This document shows, piece by piece, positions 1 to 9,825 of a stretch of DNA of 64,000 nt. The notes under the pieces were generated by a model. That model searched no databases and was not told the DNA's origin. It saw only the letters and a list, made by a program, of their open reading frames with translations. The first letter of the stretch is position 1. Each line of letters starts with the position of its first letter. The DNA is from Vibrio orientalis CIP 102891 = ATCC 33934 (GTDB taxonomy: Bacteria > Pseudomonadota > Gammaproteobacteria > Enterobacterales > Vibrionaceae): NCBI RefSeq assembly GCF_000176235.1, contig NZ_ACZV01000005.1, positions 496,001 through 560,000 of the forward strand, in the 5' to 3' direction. Made by a program: the position numbers and the translations under genes.

Positions 1-1
1 C

Positions 2-556
2 AAAATCGATTTACCGCCTTTTACCTTAATTGGTGCGACAACGCGCGCGGGTTCATTGACGTCACCGCTGCGTGACCGATTTGGTATTACTCAGCGTTTG
101 GAATACTACAAGATCCCTGATCTGCAAAACATCGTACAGCGCAGCGCTGATTGCTTAGGTCTCTCAATGGAATCTGAGGGTGCACTCGAAGTTGCAAGGC
201 GAGCACGTGGTACACCGCGTATTGCAAACCGATTACTACGCCGTGTGCGAGATTACGCGGAAGTGAAGGGTAATGGTCATATCTGTGCAGAGGTTGCCGA
301 CAAGGCGCTAAACATGCTGGATGTCGATGCACAAGGCTTTGACTACATGGATAGAAAACTACTCCTTGCGATTATGGAGAAATTTGGTGGTGGCCCTGTG
401 GGGATCGATAACATGGCTGCGGCCATCGGTGAGGAAAAAGACACCATTGAGGATGTCCTTGAACCTTATTTGATTCAGCAAGGTTATTTACAGCGCACGC
501 CGAGAGGTCGAATCGCAACGGATCGAGCCTATCTTCATTTCGGAATTGAAAAATAA
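2..556 (+). CDS. ruvB: Holliday junction branch migration ATPase RuvB (3' part)
   Basis: C-terminal part of RuvB, the hexameric AAA+ motor that works with RuvA and RuvC to move Holliday junctions. The reading frame is open to the left edge, so the gene starts outside the window. The visible protein begins with the sensor-1/arginine-finger region (IGATTRAG, then LRDRFG), followed by the helical lid and the C-terminal winged helix that contacts DNA ([14 protein letters not shown], then [11 protein letters not shown]). The end matches the usual RuvB C terminus. An intrinsic terminator follows at once. Identity is secure; the Walker motifs are not in the window. Confidence 0.97.
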   Translation, partial: KIDLPPFTLIGATTRAGSLTSPLRDRFGITQRLEYYKIPDLQNIVQRSADCLGLSMESEGALEVARRARGTPRIANRLLRRVRDYAEVKGNGHICAEVADKALNMLDVDAQGFDYMDRKLLLAIMEKFGGGPVGIDNMAAAIGEEKDTIEDVLEPYLIQQGYLQRTPRGRIATDRAYLHFGIEK

Positions 557-564
557 GTTTTCAT

Positions 565-594
565 AAGCCTGCTAAAAATAGCAGGCTTTTTTAT
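565..594 (+). terminator. Intrinsic terminator of ruvB
   Basis: A 10-bp inverted repeat (AAGCCTGCTA / TAGCAGGCTT) with a short A-rich loop and a following T run, nine bases after the ruvB stop codon. Confidence 0.9.
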
Positions 595-597
595 TTG

Positions 598-611
598 GTG
601 ATCTAGATCAC
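598..611. promoter_or_regulatory. CRP/FNR-family palindrome GTGATCTAGATCAC
   Basis: A perfect 14-bp palindrome lying between the ruvB terminator and cydA. It fits the core of a CRP site (GTGA-N6-TCAC) and also resembles an FNR box with G/C end bases. It lies about 400 bp upstream of the cydA start codon. Which CRP/FNR-family factor would bind is inference. Confidence 0.5.
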
Positions 612-736
612 GGTGATAATATTTATTTACTACTTAATAGGTAATTTAATTGAGTGACTTGTTAAGTGCTTGTTTTGCATAAATAGTAATCCAAACTCTG
701 CTATAACTCGTACGTAACAAAAGCGGTGTATTTTGC

Positions 737-750
737 TTGATATAGATCAA
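737..750. promoter_or_regulatory. Perfect FNR box, upstream copy
   Basis: TTGATATAGATCAA matches the FNR consensus TTGAT-N4-ATCAA at every fixed position. It lies 267 bases before the cydA start codon. In E. coli, FNR represses cydAB under full anaerobiosis from two sites in the promoter; the same logic is plausible here. Confidence 0.8.
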
Positions 751-786
751 GTTGACGAAAATCTAAACAAAAATGCCGCACAAAAG

Positions 787-800
787 TTGATACAAATCAA
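787..800. promoter_or_regulatory. Perfect FNR box, downstream copy
   Basis: TTGATACAAATCAA is a second perfect TTGAT-N4-ATCAA site, centred exactly 50 bp after the first. The 557-1016 intergenic stretch otherwise holds AT-rich sequence with no convincing ORF. Paired sites suggest oxygen-dependent control of the cyd operon. Confidence 0.8.
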
Positions 801-1016
801 AGCGAACTCTGCCTATAAACCTTTTGAAACAACCTGTTTTTAGCAGTAATATTAGCGCCAGCTATATTAGCTGATGCTTAACAATTAACTAACCGTTACG
901 GTACATTTTTGCAACAGTATGCTGTTATTTGATAACAAATCTAAATATTGAATAACGACTGTTTATGCTGGCATGGATGTAAAAAAAGTGTCTTCAGCCG
1001 ACACATAGGAGTAATC

Positions 1017-2603
1017 ATGATCGATGTTGTTGATTTATCGCGGTTGCAGTTTGCACTGACTGCGATGTATCACTTCCTCTTCGTACCTTTGACTCTAGGT
1101 ATGGCATTCCTACTTGCCATTATGGAATCTTTGTACGTAATGACGGACAAGCAAATCTATAAGGACATGACCAAGTTCTGGGGTAAGCTTTTCGGTATTA
1201 ACTTTGCACTTGGTGTGGCGACCGGCCTAACCATGGAATTCCAGTTTGGTACTAACTGGTCATACTATTCGCATTACGTTGGTGATATTTTCGGTGCGCC
1301 CTTGGCGATTGAAGCCCTTGTTGCCTTCTTCTTAGAGTCTACCTTCGTAGGTCTATTCTTCTTTGGTTGGGATCGTCTATCGAAACGTCAACACTTAGTG
1401 GTTACGTGGTTGGTTGCTCTTGGCTCTAACTTCTCTGCACTATGGATTCTTGTCGCAAACGGCTGGATGCAAAACCCAGTTGGCGCAGAATTTAACTTCG
1501 AAACCATGCGTATGGAAATGGTGAGCTTTGCTGAAGTGGTACTAAACCCAGTAGCTCAGGTTAAATTCGTCCACACGGTAGCATCGGGCTACACGACAGG
1601 CGCAATGTTTATTCTAGGCATCAGTTCATACTACCTATTGAAAGGTCGTGACATTGCATTCGCTCGTCGTTCATTTGCCATTGCTGCCTCTTTCGGTATG
1701 GCGGCTATCTTATCGGTAATCGTACTTGGCGATGAGTCTGGTTACGAGCTAGGGGAAGTTCAGAAAGTGAAGCTAGCTGCTGTTGAAGCAGAATGGCACA
1801 CTGAACCAGCACCGGCGGCATTTACGTTGTTCGGTCTACCAAACCAAGAAACCATGGACACTGACTACGCGATTAAGATCCCTTACGTAATGGGTATTAT
1901 TGCAACGCGTTCACTGGATGAGCAAGTAACAGGTCTACGTGATCTACGTGACGAGCACGTTGATCGTATCCGCACGGGTATGTACGCGTACGAACTGCTT
2001 GAAAAACTGCGTGCAGGCGATAAGTCTGAAGAAAACAAAGCTGCTTTCGATGAAGTGAAAGGCGACCTAGGTTACGGTCTTCTACTTAAGCGCTACACAG
2101 ACAACGTAGTCGATGCAACAGAAGCGCAAATCCAAGCGGCAGCGGATGATTCTATCCCAACAGTTTGGCCACTATTCTTCTCATTCCGTATCATGGTTGT
2201 GTGTGGCTTCATTATGCTATTCGTATTTGGTGCGGCGTTTGTACAAACGTGTCGCCAGAAGATCGAACAGAAACCTTGGATCCTTAAAGCAGCGCTGTTC
2301 AGCATCCCACTACCTTGGATTGCGATTGAAGCAGGTTGGTTTGTTGCAGAATATGGCCGTCAGCCATGGGCAGTAGGTGAGATCCTACCGACGCATGTGG
2401 CCGCTTCTGCGCTAACGATCGGCGAGCTATGGACTTCACTATTTGCAATTATTGCACTGTACACAGTGTTCCTAATTGCTGAAGTTTACCTAATGCTGAA
2501 ATTTGCACGTAAAGGTCCAAGCAGCCTGAAAACAGGTCGCTACCACTTCGAACAAGAAGCTAACTCTGTTGAAGACAAAGTCGGCCGTTCAGTCGAAGTA
2601 TAA
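1017..2603 (+). CDS. cydA: Cytochrome bd-I ubiquinol oxidase subunit I
   Basis: Catalytic subunit of the high-affinity cytochrome bd quinol oxidase in the inner membrane; it binds the haems and oxidises quinol. The start at 1017 (528 aa) is chosen because the protein then begins like other CydA proteins, with His19 in LTAMYHFLF, and an AGGAG site lies just upstream; an in-frame ATG at 948 would add 23 unrelated residues. Seen: haem b558 His in [11 protein letters not shown], the long Q-loop typical of L-type enzymes, and the [12 protein letters not shown] motif with the conserved haem-ligand Glu. First gene of cydABX-ybgE, behind paired FNR boxes. Confidence 0.98.
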   Translation: MIDVVDLSRLQFALTAMYHFLFVPLTLGMAFLLAIMESLYVMTDKQIYKDMTKFWGKLFGINFALGVATGLTMEFQFGTNWSYYSHYVGDIFGAPLAIEALVAFFLESTFVGLFFFGWDRLSKRQHLVVTWLVALGSNFSALWILVANGWMQNPVGAEFNFETMRMEMVSFAEVVLNPVAQVKFVHTVASGYTTGAMFILGISSYYLLKGRDIAFARRSFAIAASFGMAAILSVIVLGDESGYELGEVQKVKLAAVEAEWHTEPAPAAFTLFGLPNQETMDTDYAIKIPYVMGIIATRSLDEQVTGLRDLRDEHVDRIRTGMYAYELLEKLRAGDKSEENKAAFDEVKGDLGYGLLLKRYTDNVVDATEAQIQAAADDSIPTVWPLFFSFRIMVVCGFIMLFVFGAAFVQTCRQKIEQKPWILKAALFSIPLPWIAIEAGWFVAEYGRQPWAVGEILPTHVAASALTIGELWTSLFAIIALYTVFLIAEVYLMLKFARKGPSSLKTGRYHFEQEANSVEDKVGRSVEV

Positions 2604-2616
2604 GTGAGGGAATATT

Positions 2617-3753
2617 ATGTTTGATTACGAAATCTTACGACTTATTTGGTGGATCCTAATCGGTGTATTACTGGTAGGCTTCGCTGTAACTGATGGTTTT
2701 GATATGGGTGTTGCTTCGCTTTCACCTGTTATCGGTAAAACTGACACAGAACGCCGTATTATGCTCAACACGATTGCCCCTCACTGGGATGGCAACCAAG
2801 TTTGGCTAATCACAGCTGGTGGTGCGCTATTTGCTGCATGGCCATTGGTATACGCAACGTCGTTCTCGGGTTTCTACTTAGCAATGTACGCGACGCTAGC
2901 TGCACTTTGGCTACGTCCACTTGCTCTTGATTACCGTTCTAAGATTGAAGATCCAAAATGGCGTAAAGCTTGGGATTACGCTCTTTGCTTTAGTGGCACA
3001 GTTCCACCAATCATCTTTGGTGTAGCGTTTGGTAACCTGCTACAAGGTGTACCGTTCGAGCTAAACGACCTGCTAATGTCTCAGTACAAAGGCACTTTCT
3101 TTGCTCTTTTGAACCCGTTTGCTCTGCTATGTGGTGTGCTTAGCTTGATGCTATTCGTACTTCAAGGTGCAACTTGGCTGCAAATGAAGACAACAGAAGC
3201 GCTTCATGAGCGTGCACGCGGTGTCGCGCAAATCGCAGGCCTAGTAGCGGTTGCACTATTTGTTGTGGGTGGTTTCTGGGTTCAGTCAATTGACGGCTAC
3301 GTAATTACGAGCACAATCGACACATTTGCTGACTCAAACCCACTTAACAAAGAAGTCGCAGTTCAAGCAGGTGCTTGGATGACGAACTTTGAAACGTACC
3401 CAGCAATGTGGCTTGCTCCAGCGCTAGGCGTGGCGATGCCTCTATTGGCTGCTCTTGCTTCTCGCTTTGAGCGTGGTGGTTTTGCATTCCTATTCTCAAG
3501 CCTTGCTAACGCAGGTGTTATCTTGACGGCAGGTTTTGCAATGTTCCCATTCGTTATGCCATCTAGCCTTATTCCAAACCATAGTTTGACTATGTGGGAT
3601 TCAACGGCAAGTGAGCTAACGCTTGGCCTAATGACTGCAGTTGCAGCGGTAATGGTTCCTGTGATTCTTGGCTACACGACTTGGACATACTACAAAATGT
3701 TTGGTCGTCTAGATAAGAAACATATCGAAGACAACGACGTTTCAGCTTACTAA
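2617..3753 (+). CDS. cydB: Cytochrome bd-I ubiquinol oxidase subunit II
   Basis: Second large subunit of cytochrome bd oxidase, a 378-aa polytopic membrane protein partnering CydA. The N terminus carries the conserved VTDGFDMG segment, followed by multiple hydrophobic helices and NTIAPHWDGNQVW, all typical of CydB. It starts 13 bases after the cydA stop with a GAGGG-type ribosome site, so the two are co-transcribed. Length matches the E. coli protein closely. Confidence 0.98.
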   Translation: MFDYEILRLIWWILIGVLLVGFAVTDGFDMGVASLSPVIGKTDTERRIMLNTIAPHWDGNQVWLITAGGALFAAWPLVYATSFSGFYLAMYATLAALWLRPLALDYRSKIEDPKWRKAWDYALCFSGTVPPIIFGVAFGNLLQGVPFELNDLLMSQYKGTFFALLNPFALLCGVLSLMLFVLQGATWLQMKTTEALHERARGVAQIAGLVAVALFVVGGFWVQSIDGYVITSTIDTFADSNPLNKEVAVQAGAWMTNFETYPAMWLAPALGVAMPLLAALASRFERGGFAFLFSSLANAGVILTAGFAMFPFVMPSSLIPNHSLTMWDSTASELTLGLMTAVAAVMVPVILGYTTWTYYKMFGRLDKKHIEDNDVSAY

Positions 3754-3765
3754 GGAGCAATAGAT

Positions 3766-3873
3766 ATGTGGTATTTCGCATGGATTCTGGGTGTATTGCT
3801 AGCCTGTGCATTCGGCATCATCAACGCTCTTTGGTTAGAGCACTCAGAAATGATGGACAAAGACAGTGAGTAA
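3766..3873 (+). CDS. cydX: Cytochrome bd-I accessory subunit CydX
   Basis: A 35-aa single-helix membrane peptide that starts MWYFAWILG and has the LLACAFGIINAL helix and acidic tail of CydX, the small subunit that stabilises the haems in CydAB. Strong AAGGAG ribosome site, 12 bases after the cydB stop. The reading frame overlaps the start of ybgE by 8 bases. Easily missed by length cut-offs, but sequence and position leave little doubt. Confidence 0.95.
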   Translation: MWYFAWILGVLLACAFGIINALWLEHSEMMDKDSE

Positions 3874-4168
3874 TCTCGCTGAGCAGGTAGCAAAGCTACA
3901 CGTGCCTGTTGATAAGGCTCTGTTTAGAGCTTTATCACTAGTGCTCGGTTTCTACCATGTCGCTATGGTGATGTGGGATCCTGAGCTCTATGCCAGTTCT
4001 ATCGGTGGCTTTAATGCGCTTATCTCACCATTGCTGATTTGGGCAATTTGCTCAAGCATGGTGTTTGGCATTGGCTTTAAACCTCGCAACTGGTACTGGC
4101 AGGTTCTTTTCAGTCCTTATTTCTCATTGGCGATTCTTACTTACCTGACGGTACTTCGCCTCTTATAG
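3866..4168 (+). CDS. ybgE: Cyd operon protein YbgE
   Basis: A 100-aa membrane protein with about three hydrophobic segments (LSLVLGFYHVAMV, LISPLLIWAICSSMVFGIG and the C-terminal FSLAILTYLTVL). It is the conserved fourth gene of enterobacterial and Vibrio cyd operons and is of poorly defined function, presumed linked to the bd oxidase. It uses a GTG start inside the end of cydX (8-base overlap), which implies translational coupling. Confidence 0.9.
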   Translation: MSNLAEQVAKLHVPVDKALFRALSLVLGFYHVAMVMWDPELYASSIGGFNALISPLLIWAICSSMVFGIGFKPRNWYWQVLFSPYFSLAILTYLTVLRLL

Positions 4169-4200
4169 AATGCTAGGGCAAACTCTGCTCATTTCGTCTA

Positions 4201-4239
4201 AAAAAAGCGCGACTCTTACACGAGTCGCGCTTTTTTTTG
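4201..4239. terminator. Terminator after the cyd operon
   Basis: Very strong GC-rich hairpin (AGCGCGACTC / GAGTCGCGCT) flanked by A6 on the left and T8 on the right, so it could act in both directions. It separates cydABX-ybgE from ybgC-tol. Confidence 0.93.
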
Positions 4240-4331
4240 TTTCAAGCTTTGAAAACATCCAAATGAGCGTTGCACAAATGGTAACGAGTTGCGTTATAGT
4301 ATTCGCCTGAACAATTTATTCGGATATCCAA

Positions 4332-4751
4332 GTGCAGGAACAAGCAGCAATTTTTGAGTGGCCAGTCACTGTCTATTATGAAGATACCGATGCTGGTGGT
4401 GTCGTGTATCACTCAAACTATCTTAAATTCTTTGAGCGAGCGCGTACCGAGCTACTTCGCACTATTAATGTTTCGCAACAAACTCTACTGGAACAAAACA
4501 TTGGTTTTGTAGTCCGACACATGGATATTGATTTTTTGCAGGGTGCGCGTCTTGACGATCATCTTGTAGTAAAAACATCTATCTCTGACCTAAAGAAAGC
4601 TTCTCTCACATTCTGTCAGGAGATCGTTAATCCTGATGGGGCGATATTGTGTAAGGCAATGGTTAAGGTAGCATGTATCGATAATATAAAAATGAGGCCA
4701 AAAGCTATGCCTCAATCAATCGCTATGGAGCTTACAAACAGTGAACGCTGA
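4332..4751 (+). CDS. ybgC: Acyl-CoA thioesterase YbgC of the Tol-Pal operon
   Basis: 139-aa hot-dog-fold thioesterase. The motif [16 protein letters not shown] contains the catalytic Asp, and [11 protein letters not shown] follows as in the family. YbgC hydrolyses acyl-CoA or acyl-ACP substrates and associates with phospholipid synthesis proteins. It begins with GTG at 4332 and its end overlaps the tolQ start by 11 bases, the usual ybgC-tolQ coupling. Confidence 0.95.
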   Translation: MQEQAAIFEWPVTVYYEDTDAGGVVYHSNYLKFFERARTELLRTINVSQQTLLEQNIGFVVRHMDIDFLQGARLDDHLVVKTSISDLKKASLTFCQEIVNPDGAILCKAMVKVACIDNIKMRPKAMPQSIAMELTNSER

Positions 4752-5439
4752 TATTTCGATGCTAGACCTCTTCTTACAAGCAAGCTTGCTGGTAAAAATG
4801 GTTATGCTGATTCTTTTAGGTATGTCTATCGTATCTTGGGCGATGATCATCAAGCGCAGCAAAGTGCTTTCCCAAGCATCGAAAGATGCAGAAGCGTTTG
4901 AAGATAAATTTTGGTCAGGGACGGACTTATCGGTTCTATACCAAAATGCAAAAAAACGTAAAGACGACTTAGCGGGTACGGAAGAGATCTTCTACTCAGG
5001 TTTTACTGAATTTGCGCGTCTACGTAAGTCGAACGCAGACTCACCAGACTTCATTATGGAAGGCACCGGCCGTTCGATGCGCGTTGCGGTTGCCCGTGAA
5101 GTGGATGAGCTTGAAACTAACCTACCGTTCCTTGCAACGGTAGGTTCTATCAGCCCGTACATCGGCCTGTTCGGTACCGTATGGGGTATCATGCATGCCT
5201 TTATCGCATTAGGTGAAGTGAAGCAGGCAACGCTCGCTATGGTTGCGCCAGGTATCGCCGAAGCACTTGTTGCTACTGCGATGGGTCTGTTTGCGGCAAT
5301 CCCAGCGGTAATGGCCTACAACCGATTTAGCAGTAAAGTGGGTAAGCTAGAGCACAACTACGCAACTTTCTCAGAAGAGTTCCACAGTATTTTGCACCGC
5401 CAAGCAATGGCTGGCCGCGATACTGCAAGTAAGGAATAG
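4741..5439 (+). CDS. tolQ: Tol-Pal system proton-channel subunit TolQ
   Basis: 232-aa inner-membrane protein of the MotA/TolQ/ExbB family. With TolR it forms the proton-driven motor that energises TolA during outer-membrane constriction at division. Three membrane segments are visible: [21 protein letters not shown] near the N terminus, and [21 protein letters not shown] and [21 protein letters not shown] further on. GTG start overlapping ybgC; E. coli TolQ also starts this way. Confidence 0.97.
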   Translation: MNADISMLDLFLQASLLVKMVMLILLGMSIVSWAMIIKRSKVLSQASKDAEAFEDKFWSGTDLSVLYQNAKKRKDDLAGTEEIFYSGFTEFARLRKSNADSPDFIMEGTGRSMRVAVAREVDELETNLPFLATVGSISPYIGLFGTVWGIMHAFIALGEVKQATLAMVAPGIAEALVATAMGLFAAIPAVMAYNRFSSKVGKLEHNYATFSEEFHSILHRQAMAGRDTASKE

Positions 5440-5444
5440 TTGCT

Positions 5445-5888
5445 ATGGCTGGCTACCAACCTAAAAAGCGTAAGATGACCGCAGAGATTAACGTCGTACC
5501 TTATATCGACGTGATGCTGGTTCTGCTGATCATCTTCATGGTGACGTCTCCCTTTGTGACGCAAGGGGTCGATGTTGAGCTACCAAAAACAGCGACCGCT
5601 AAACCAGCTTCTGACTTAGCGGGTGATAGTGATGCGAGCTTTATCATTGTCGAGATCGATAAAGACGGTAATCTGGGCTTGAGTGTTAACGATGAAGAAG
5701 TCACTCGTGGCATCTCACTCCAAGATATTATTGTTCGTGTCAAAGCGGAGTTATCGCTTAAGCCCGATTCTCCAGTGGCAGTGGGTGGTGATGCCGCTAC
5801 ACCTTACGCTGAAGTCGTTTTAGTTCTTGATGAACTGAGTCGTGCCGGTATCCCTAAAGTAGGGTTGCTGACTGACATTAAGGAATAG
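5445..5888 (+). CDS. tolR: Tol-Pal system protein TolR
   Basis: 147-aa ExbD/TolR-family protein with one N-terminal transmembrane helix that carries the proton-path Asp (PYIDVMLVLLIIFMV), followed by a periplasmic domain that dimerises and can bind peptidoglycan. It starts five bases after the tolQ stop. Length and motif match known TolR. Confidence 0.97.
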   Translation: MAGYQPKKRKMTAEINVVPYIDVMLVLLIIFMVTSPFVTQGVDVELPKTATAKPASDLAGDSDASFIIVEIDKDGNLGLSVNDEEVTRGISLQDIIVRVKAELSLKPDSPVAVGGDAATPYAEVVLVLDELSRAGIPKVGLLTDIKE

Positions 5889-5900
5889 CGTTAGTCATTC

Positions 5901-6971
5901 ATGAAAGAGAAAAACAAGAACAAAAGCGATTACAAAAAGCCGATAGCAATATCGGCTGGTTTGCATGTGCTTTTAATTGTTGCGCTGATATGGGGAACTG
6001 ATTTCACCATGTCTAAACCAGAGCCTGTGGGTCGTGTGGTACAAGCGGTTGTTATTGATCCGGCAATGGTACGTGAACAAGCGCAGCAAATTCGTAGCCA
6101 GCGTGAACAAGCGGCGAAAAAAGAGCAGGAAAGGCTCGATAAACTGCGTCGTGAGAGCGAACAGTTAGAAAAGAATCGCAAAGCGGAAGAAGAGCGTATT
6201 CGCAAGCTGAAAGAGCAGCAAGTGAAAGAGGCTAAAGCTGCGCGTGAAGCGGAGAAGCGTCGAGTCGCAAAAGAGAAAGAACGCAAGGCTGAAGAGCTGC
6301 GCGCTAAGAAAGAGAAAGAGCGAGCAGCGAAATTAGAAGTTGAGCGTAAAGCGAAAGAGCAAGCGGTCAAAAAGGCAGAGCAAGAACGTCTAGCCAAAGA
6401 AGCCGCGATTGCCAAAGCAGAGCAACAGCGTATTGAGCGTGAAAAGGCTGCCAAAGCTGCGGAAGAAAAAGCCAAGCGTGAACGCGAAGCTGCAGCGAAA
6501 GCTGAGAAAGAACGCATAGCGAAAGAGAAAGCGGCCAAAGAAGCGGCTGAAAAAGCTCGCAAAGAGAAAGAACGTTTACAGCGTCTTGAACGCGAACGCA
6601 AAGAGCAAGAAGCGGCGTTAAACGATATCTTTGCCGGTCTTGAGTCAGAATCTGAAGCGAATACCTCAGCACGCTCTAGTCATGTGAGTAGCGAAGCGGA
6701 TCGCTATGGTGCGATTTATACCCAGCTCATCCAACAGAACTTGTTGTTGGAGGACAGCTTTAGGGGAAAGTCTTGCCGAGTTAATCTGCGTCTTATCCCT
6801 ACCGGAGCAGACGCGATTGTTGGCAGTCTTTCGGTATTAGATGGCGACAGCAGAGTGTGCGCAGCGACCAAGCGTGCAGTGGCGCAAGTGAATAGCTTTC
6901 CATTGCCAAAAGACCCAGATGTGGTCAGCAAGGTCAAGAATATCAACCTAACTGTAGTACCTGATTTATAA
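5901..6971 (+). CDS. tolA: Tol-Pal system protein TolA
   Basis: 356-aa envelope-spanning protein. A short cytoplasmic start and one membrane helix ([17 protein letters not shown]) are followed by a long Ala/Lys/Glu/Arg-rich helical domain (about residues 55-235) that spans the periplasm, then a small globular domain III (from about residue 265, with [12 protein letters not shown]) that contacts TolB and Pal. The low-complexity helix creates long mirror ORFs on the opposite strand that are not genes. Confidence 0.96.
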   Translation: MKEKNKNKSDYKKPIAISAGLHVLLIVALIWGTDFTMSKPEPVGRVVQAVVIDPAMVREQAQQIRSQREQAAKKEQERLDKLRRESEQLEKNRKAEEERIRKLKEQQVKEAKAAREAEKRRVAKEKERKAEELRAKKEKERAAKLEVERKAKEQAVKKAEQERLAKEAAIAKAEQQRIEREKAAKAAEEKAKREREAAAKAEKERIAKEKAAKEAAEKARKEKERLQRLERERKEQEAALNDIFAGLESESEANTSARSSHVSSEADRYGAIYTQLIQQNLLLEDSFRGKSCRVNLRLIPTGADAIVGSLSVLDGDSRVCAATKRAVAQVNSFPLPKDPDVVSKVKNINLTVVPDL

Positions 6972-6981
6972 GGAATTGCTT

Positions 6982-8334
6982 GTGTTAAAGCGACTAATAA
7001 TAGGATATGTGCTCACTGTGATGAGTGTATTCCAAACCGCGAATGCGGCGTTGGAGCTGGTGATTACAGATGGTATCGATTCGGCTCGTCCAATCGCTAT
7101 CGTTCCATTCAAGTGGGAAGGCAACAGCCAGCTTCCTGAAGATGTGTCTAAGGTGATTGCCTCAGACCTTCAGCGCAGTGGTAAGTTTAGCCCTATCGCA
7201 ACAAGCAAAATGCCGCAAACGCCATACAATGAAACGGAAGTGGATTTTGGTGCGTGGACAGGCTTAGGTGTCGATGCGTTAGTGACTGGTTCTATCAGCC
7301 AAAATGCAGAGGGCAACTACGTAATCAACTACCAACTGGTTGATGTAGTACGCGGCCAATTAACCCAAGGTCAAAGCAAAGCCCTCAGTGACGATGGCCA
7401 GTTAGTACTTTCCAAAGATCACGTTATGTTCAACAAGCGTGCGACCGTACCGGGCGACCGTTTAAGAGAGTATGCACACCGCATCTCAGATCTTGTTTAT
7501 GAAGCGCTAACGGGTGAAAAGGGCGCGTTCTTAACGCGTATCGCCTATGTGGTTGTCAGCGACAAAGACCAGTTCCCATACCAGTTACGTGTCTCGGACT
7601 ACGATGGCCACAATGAGCGCCTAGTGCTGCGTTCTAAGCAGCCGCTGATGTCACCAGCATGGTCTCCTGACGGTAAGAAACTGGCTTATGTCAGCTTCCA
7701 AAACGGTCAGGCGGAAATCTTTATCATGAACATCTATACGGGTGAGCGTGAGAAGATTTCGTCATACCCGCGTCATAATGGTGCGCCAAGATTCTCGCCT
7801 GATGGCAGCAAACTCGCTTTGGTTCTGTCTAAAACGGGTAGCCTGCAAGTTTATACACTTGACCTTAAAACGCGTAAGTTGACGCAAATTACTCGTGGAC
7901 GTTCAAATAATACTGAACCGTTTTGGCACCCTGATGGCAAATCTCTCGTCTTTACCTCGGATCGGGGTGGAAAACCGCAAATTTATCAAGTAGATTTGGC
8001 CAATGGTTCGACTAGCCGTATTACTTGGCAAGGTAGCCAAAACTTAGGTGGTCAAATTACACCTGACGGTCGTTTCTTAGTGATGGTGAATCGCAGCAAC
8101 TCAGGTTTCAATCTCGCTAAGCTTGATCTTGAGACCGGTGCAATGCAGACACTAACCAAGACACTGCTTGATGAGTCACCAAGCATTGCGCCAAATGGCG
8201 GAATGGTAATTTATAGCTCTACTTATAATAAATCTAACGTGCTTTCAATGGTGTCCATTGATGGGCGCTTTAAAGCAAGATTACCCGTCACCAATGGACG
8301 TGTTCGTGCACCTGCATGGTCGCCGTTCTTGTAA
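6982..8334 (+). CDS. tolB: Tol-Pal system beta-propeller protein TolB
   Basis: 450-aa periplasmic protein: a signal peptide ending near TANAALE, an N-terminal domain, and a C-terminal six-bladed beta propeller with WD40-like PD40 repeats ([44 protein letters not shown]). It binds Pal and TolA. GTG at 6982 is preferred because AAGGA lies seven bases before it; an in-frame TTG at 6976 sits directly on the ribosome site. Confidence 0.96.
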   Translation: MLKRLIIGYVLTVMSVFQTANAALELVITDGIDSARPIAIVPFKWEGNSQLPEDVSKVIASDLQRSGKFSPIATSKMPQTPYNETEVDFGAWTGLGVDALVTGSISQNAEGNYVINYQLVDVVRGQLTQGQSKALSDDGQLVLSKDHVMFNKRATVPGDRLREYAHRISDLVYEALTGEKGAFLTRIAYVVVSDKDQFPYQLRVSDYDGHNERLVLRSKQPLMSPAWSPDGKKLAYVSFQNGQAEIFIMNIYTGEREKISSYPRHNGAPRFSPDGSKLALVLSKTGSLQVYTLDLKTRKLTQITRGRSNNTEPFWHPDGKSLVFTSDRGGKPQIYQVDLANGSTSRITWQGSQNLGGQITPDGRFLVMVNRSNSGFNLAKLDLETGAMQTLTKTLLDESPSIAPNGGMVIYSSTYNKSNVLSMVSIDGRFKARLPVTNGRVRAPAWSPFL

Positions 8335-8369
8335 CGAGTAACACAATTAAAATAAAGGAAAAGACAACA

Positions 8370-8900
8370 ATGCAACTTAACAAGGTTCTTAAAGGGCTTC
8401 TAATTGCGCTACCGGTTCTAGCAGTTACAGCATGTAGTTCAAGCGATGATGCGGCAAACGCGTCTGGTTCAACTGAAACTAACCAAACTCAAGTAGTGGA
8501 TAACAACACTGCTGTAACTCCAATTGATGCAAATGGTCAACTAACAGAGCAAGAGCTAAAAGAGCAAGCGCTACGCGAAACTCAAACTATCTACTTTGCT
8601 TTCGACAACTCGACTATCGCGGGTGACTACGAAGAAATGCTAGCTGCACACGCTGCATACCTAAGCAAAAACCCTGCTCTTGAAGTGACTATCGAAGGTC
8701 ACGCAGACGAGCGCGGTACGCCTGAGTACAACATCGCACTAGGCGAGCGTCGTGCTAACGCAGTAGCTAAATACCTACAAGCGCTAGGTGTTCAAGCAGA
8801 CCAAATCTCTATCGTTAGCTACGGTGAAGAGAAACCACTTCTTCTAGGTCAATCAGAAGATGTATACGCTAAGAACCGCCGCGCGGTTCTAGTGTACTAA
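8370..8900 (+). CDS. pal: Peptidoglycan-associated lipoprotein Pal
   Basis: 176-aa outer-membrane lipoprotein. The signal peptide ends in the lipobox LAVTAC, giving a lipidated Cys21. The C-terminal OmpA-like domain has [10 protein letters not shown] and the peptidoglycan-binding stretch [16 protein letters not shown]. The start at 8370 has AAGGA ten bases upstream; an in-frame start at 8316 inside tolB would spoil the signal peptide. Confidence 0.97.
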   Translation: MQLNKVLKGLLIALPVLAVTACSSSDDAANASGSTETNQTQVVDNNTAVTPIDANGQLTEQELKEQALRETQTIYFAFDNSTIAGDYEEMLAAHAAYLSKNPALEVTIEGHADERGTPEYNIALGERRANAVAKYLQALGVQADQISIVSYGEEKPLLLGQSEDVYAKNRRAVLVY

Positions 8901-8915
8901 TCAAGGGATTAGCCT

Positions 8916-9686
8916 ATGTTCAGTAACCTTAAGCGCGTTGTTACGCTTACGTTACTGGCAAGTGCAGCGGGCAATGTGCTCGCTGCACCAGCTCCAGTAT
9001 CCGATCTAAGCGGTAGCAATACTGCCACTTCTTCATCTTCAGTTCGTGGCAACGAGTCTGATGTCCAGCGCTTAGAGCGCCTATTGGAAAACCGTAATCG
9101 TGTGCAGTTGCAAATGCAGCAACAGTTAGACGATATGGCTCTAGAGATCAGCGACTTACGCGGTCAACTAGAGAAAAGCACCTATGATATGCAGCAAATG
9201 TTGAAGCGCCAGCGTGAATTGTTCATTGAACTGGACAAAGTACGCAGCCAAGCAACGACGCCTGCACCGCAAACAGAAACAAAAACAGCAGAGAAACAAA
9301 CCGGTGGCACATTCAGCTCTAATGTTGATGAGCAAACGGCTTACCAAAACTCTGTCGATTTGATTCTGAAAAAGCGTGATTACACCGGTGCTATTGCTGC
9401 ATTCCAGCAGTTCCAAAAGGACTACCCAGATTCGACCTTCACACCTAACTCACATTACTGGTTAGGTCAGCTTTATTTCGCTAAGAAGCAAGATAAAGAT
9501 GCAGTGAAGAGTTTCGCTGCGGTAGTGGCTTATAAAGATTCAAATAAGCGTGCTGATGCGCTAGTGAAACTGGGTGACATTGCCCAGCGTAACAACAACG
9601 CAGAGCAAGCGAAGAAGTACTATCAACAAGTGGTTGATGAGTATCCAACGAGCGCTTCTGCCAACTTGGCAAAAGAGCGTTTGTAG
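8916..9686 (+). CDS. cpoB: Cell division coordinator CpoB (YbgF)
   Basis: 256-aa periplasmic protein, last gene of the tol-pal operon. It has a signal peptide (cleavage near NVLAAPAP), a coiled coil at about residues 45-110 that trimerises, and C-terminal TPR repeats (YQNSVDLILKKRDYTGAI, HYWLGQLYFAKKQDKDAV, KLGDIAQRNNNAEQAKKYY). CpoB links Tol energy state to PBP1B-LpoB peptidoglycan synthesis during constriction. It starts 15 bases after pal. Confidence 0.95.
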   Translation: MFSNLKRVVTLTLLASAAGNVLAAPAPVSDLSGSNTATSSSSVRGNESDVQRLERLLENRNRVQLQMQQQLDDMALEISDLRGQLEKSTYDMQQMLKRQRELFIELDKVRSQATTPAPQTETKTAEKQTGGTFSSNVDEQTAYQNSVDLILKKRDYTGAIAAFQQFQKDYPDSTFTPNSHYWLGQLYFAKKQDKDAVKSFAAVVAYKDSNKRADALVKLGDIAQRNNNAEQAKKYYQQVVDEYPTSASANLAKERL

Positions 9687-9708
9687 TCAAGATACTTTGG
9701 CAAAATCT

Positions 9709-9735
9709 AAAAGGAGCATTTGATGCTCCTTTTTG
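9709..9735 (+). terminator. Terminator of the tol-pal operon
   Basis: Inverted repeat AAAGGAGCAT / ATGCTCCTTT with a 3-base loop and a T run, about 20 bases after cpoB. Confidence 0.9.
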
Positions 9736-9825
9736 TTCTATATCTAATTTGTCTCGAAACTGGAATCTACTCTATCGTTGGGGTTACAATACTCGGATTA
9801 CTGGAAGTAGCGTAGCGCAAGAGCA

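Noticed and set aside
948..1016. Upstream start for cydA at 948
   Set aside because: The extra 23 residues are Cys-rich and unlike any CydA; the ATG at 1017 has a proper ribosome site and gives the conserved N terminus.
5930..6672. Long minus-strand reading frames (223 and 101 aa) opposite tolA
   Set aside because: They are mirror images of the Lys/Glu/Ala-rich tolA helix; the translations are low-complexity Ser/Arg/Leu/Ala runs with no recognisable domain.
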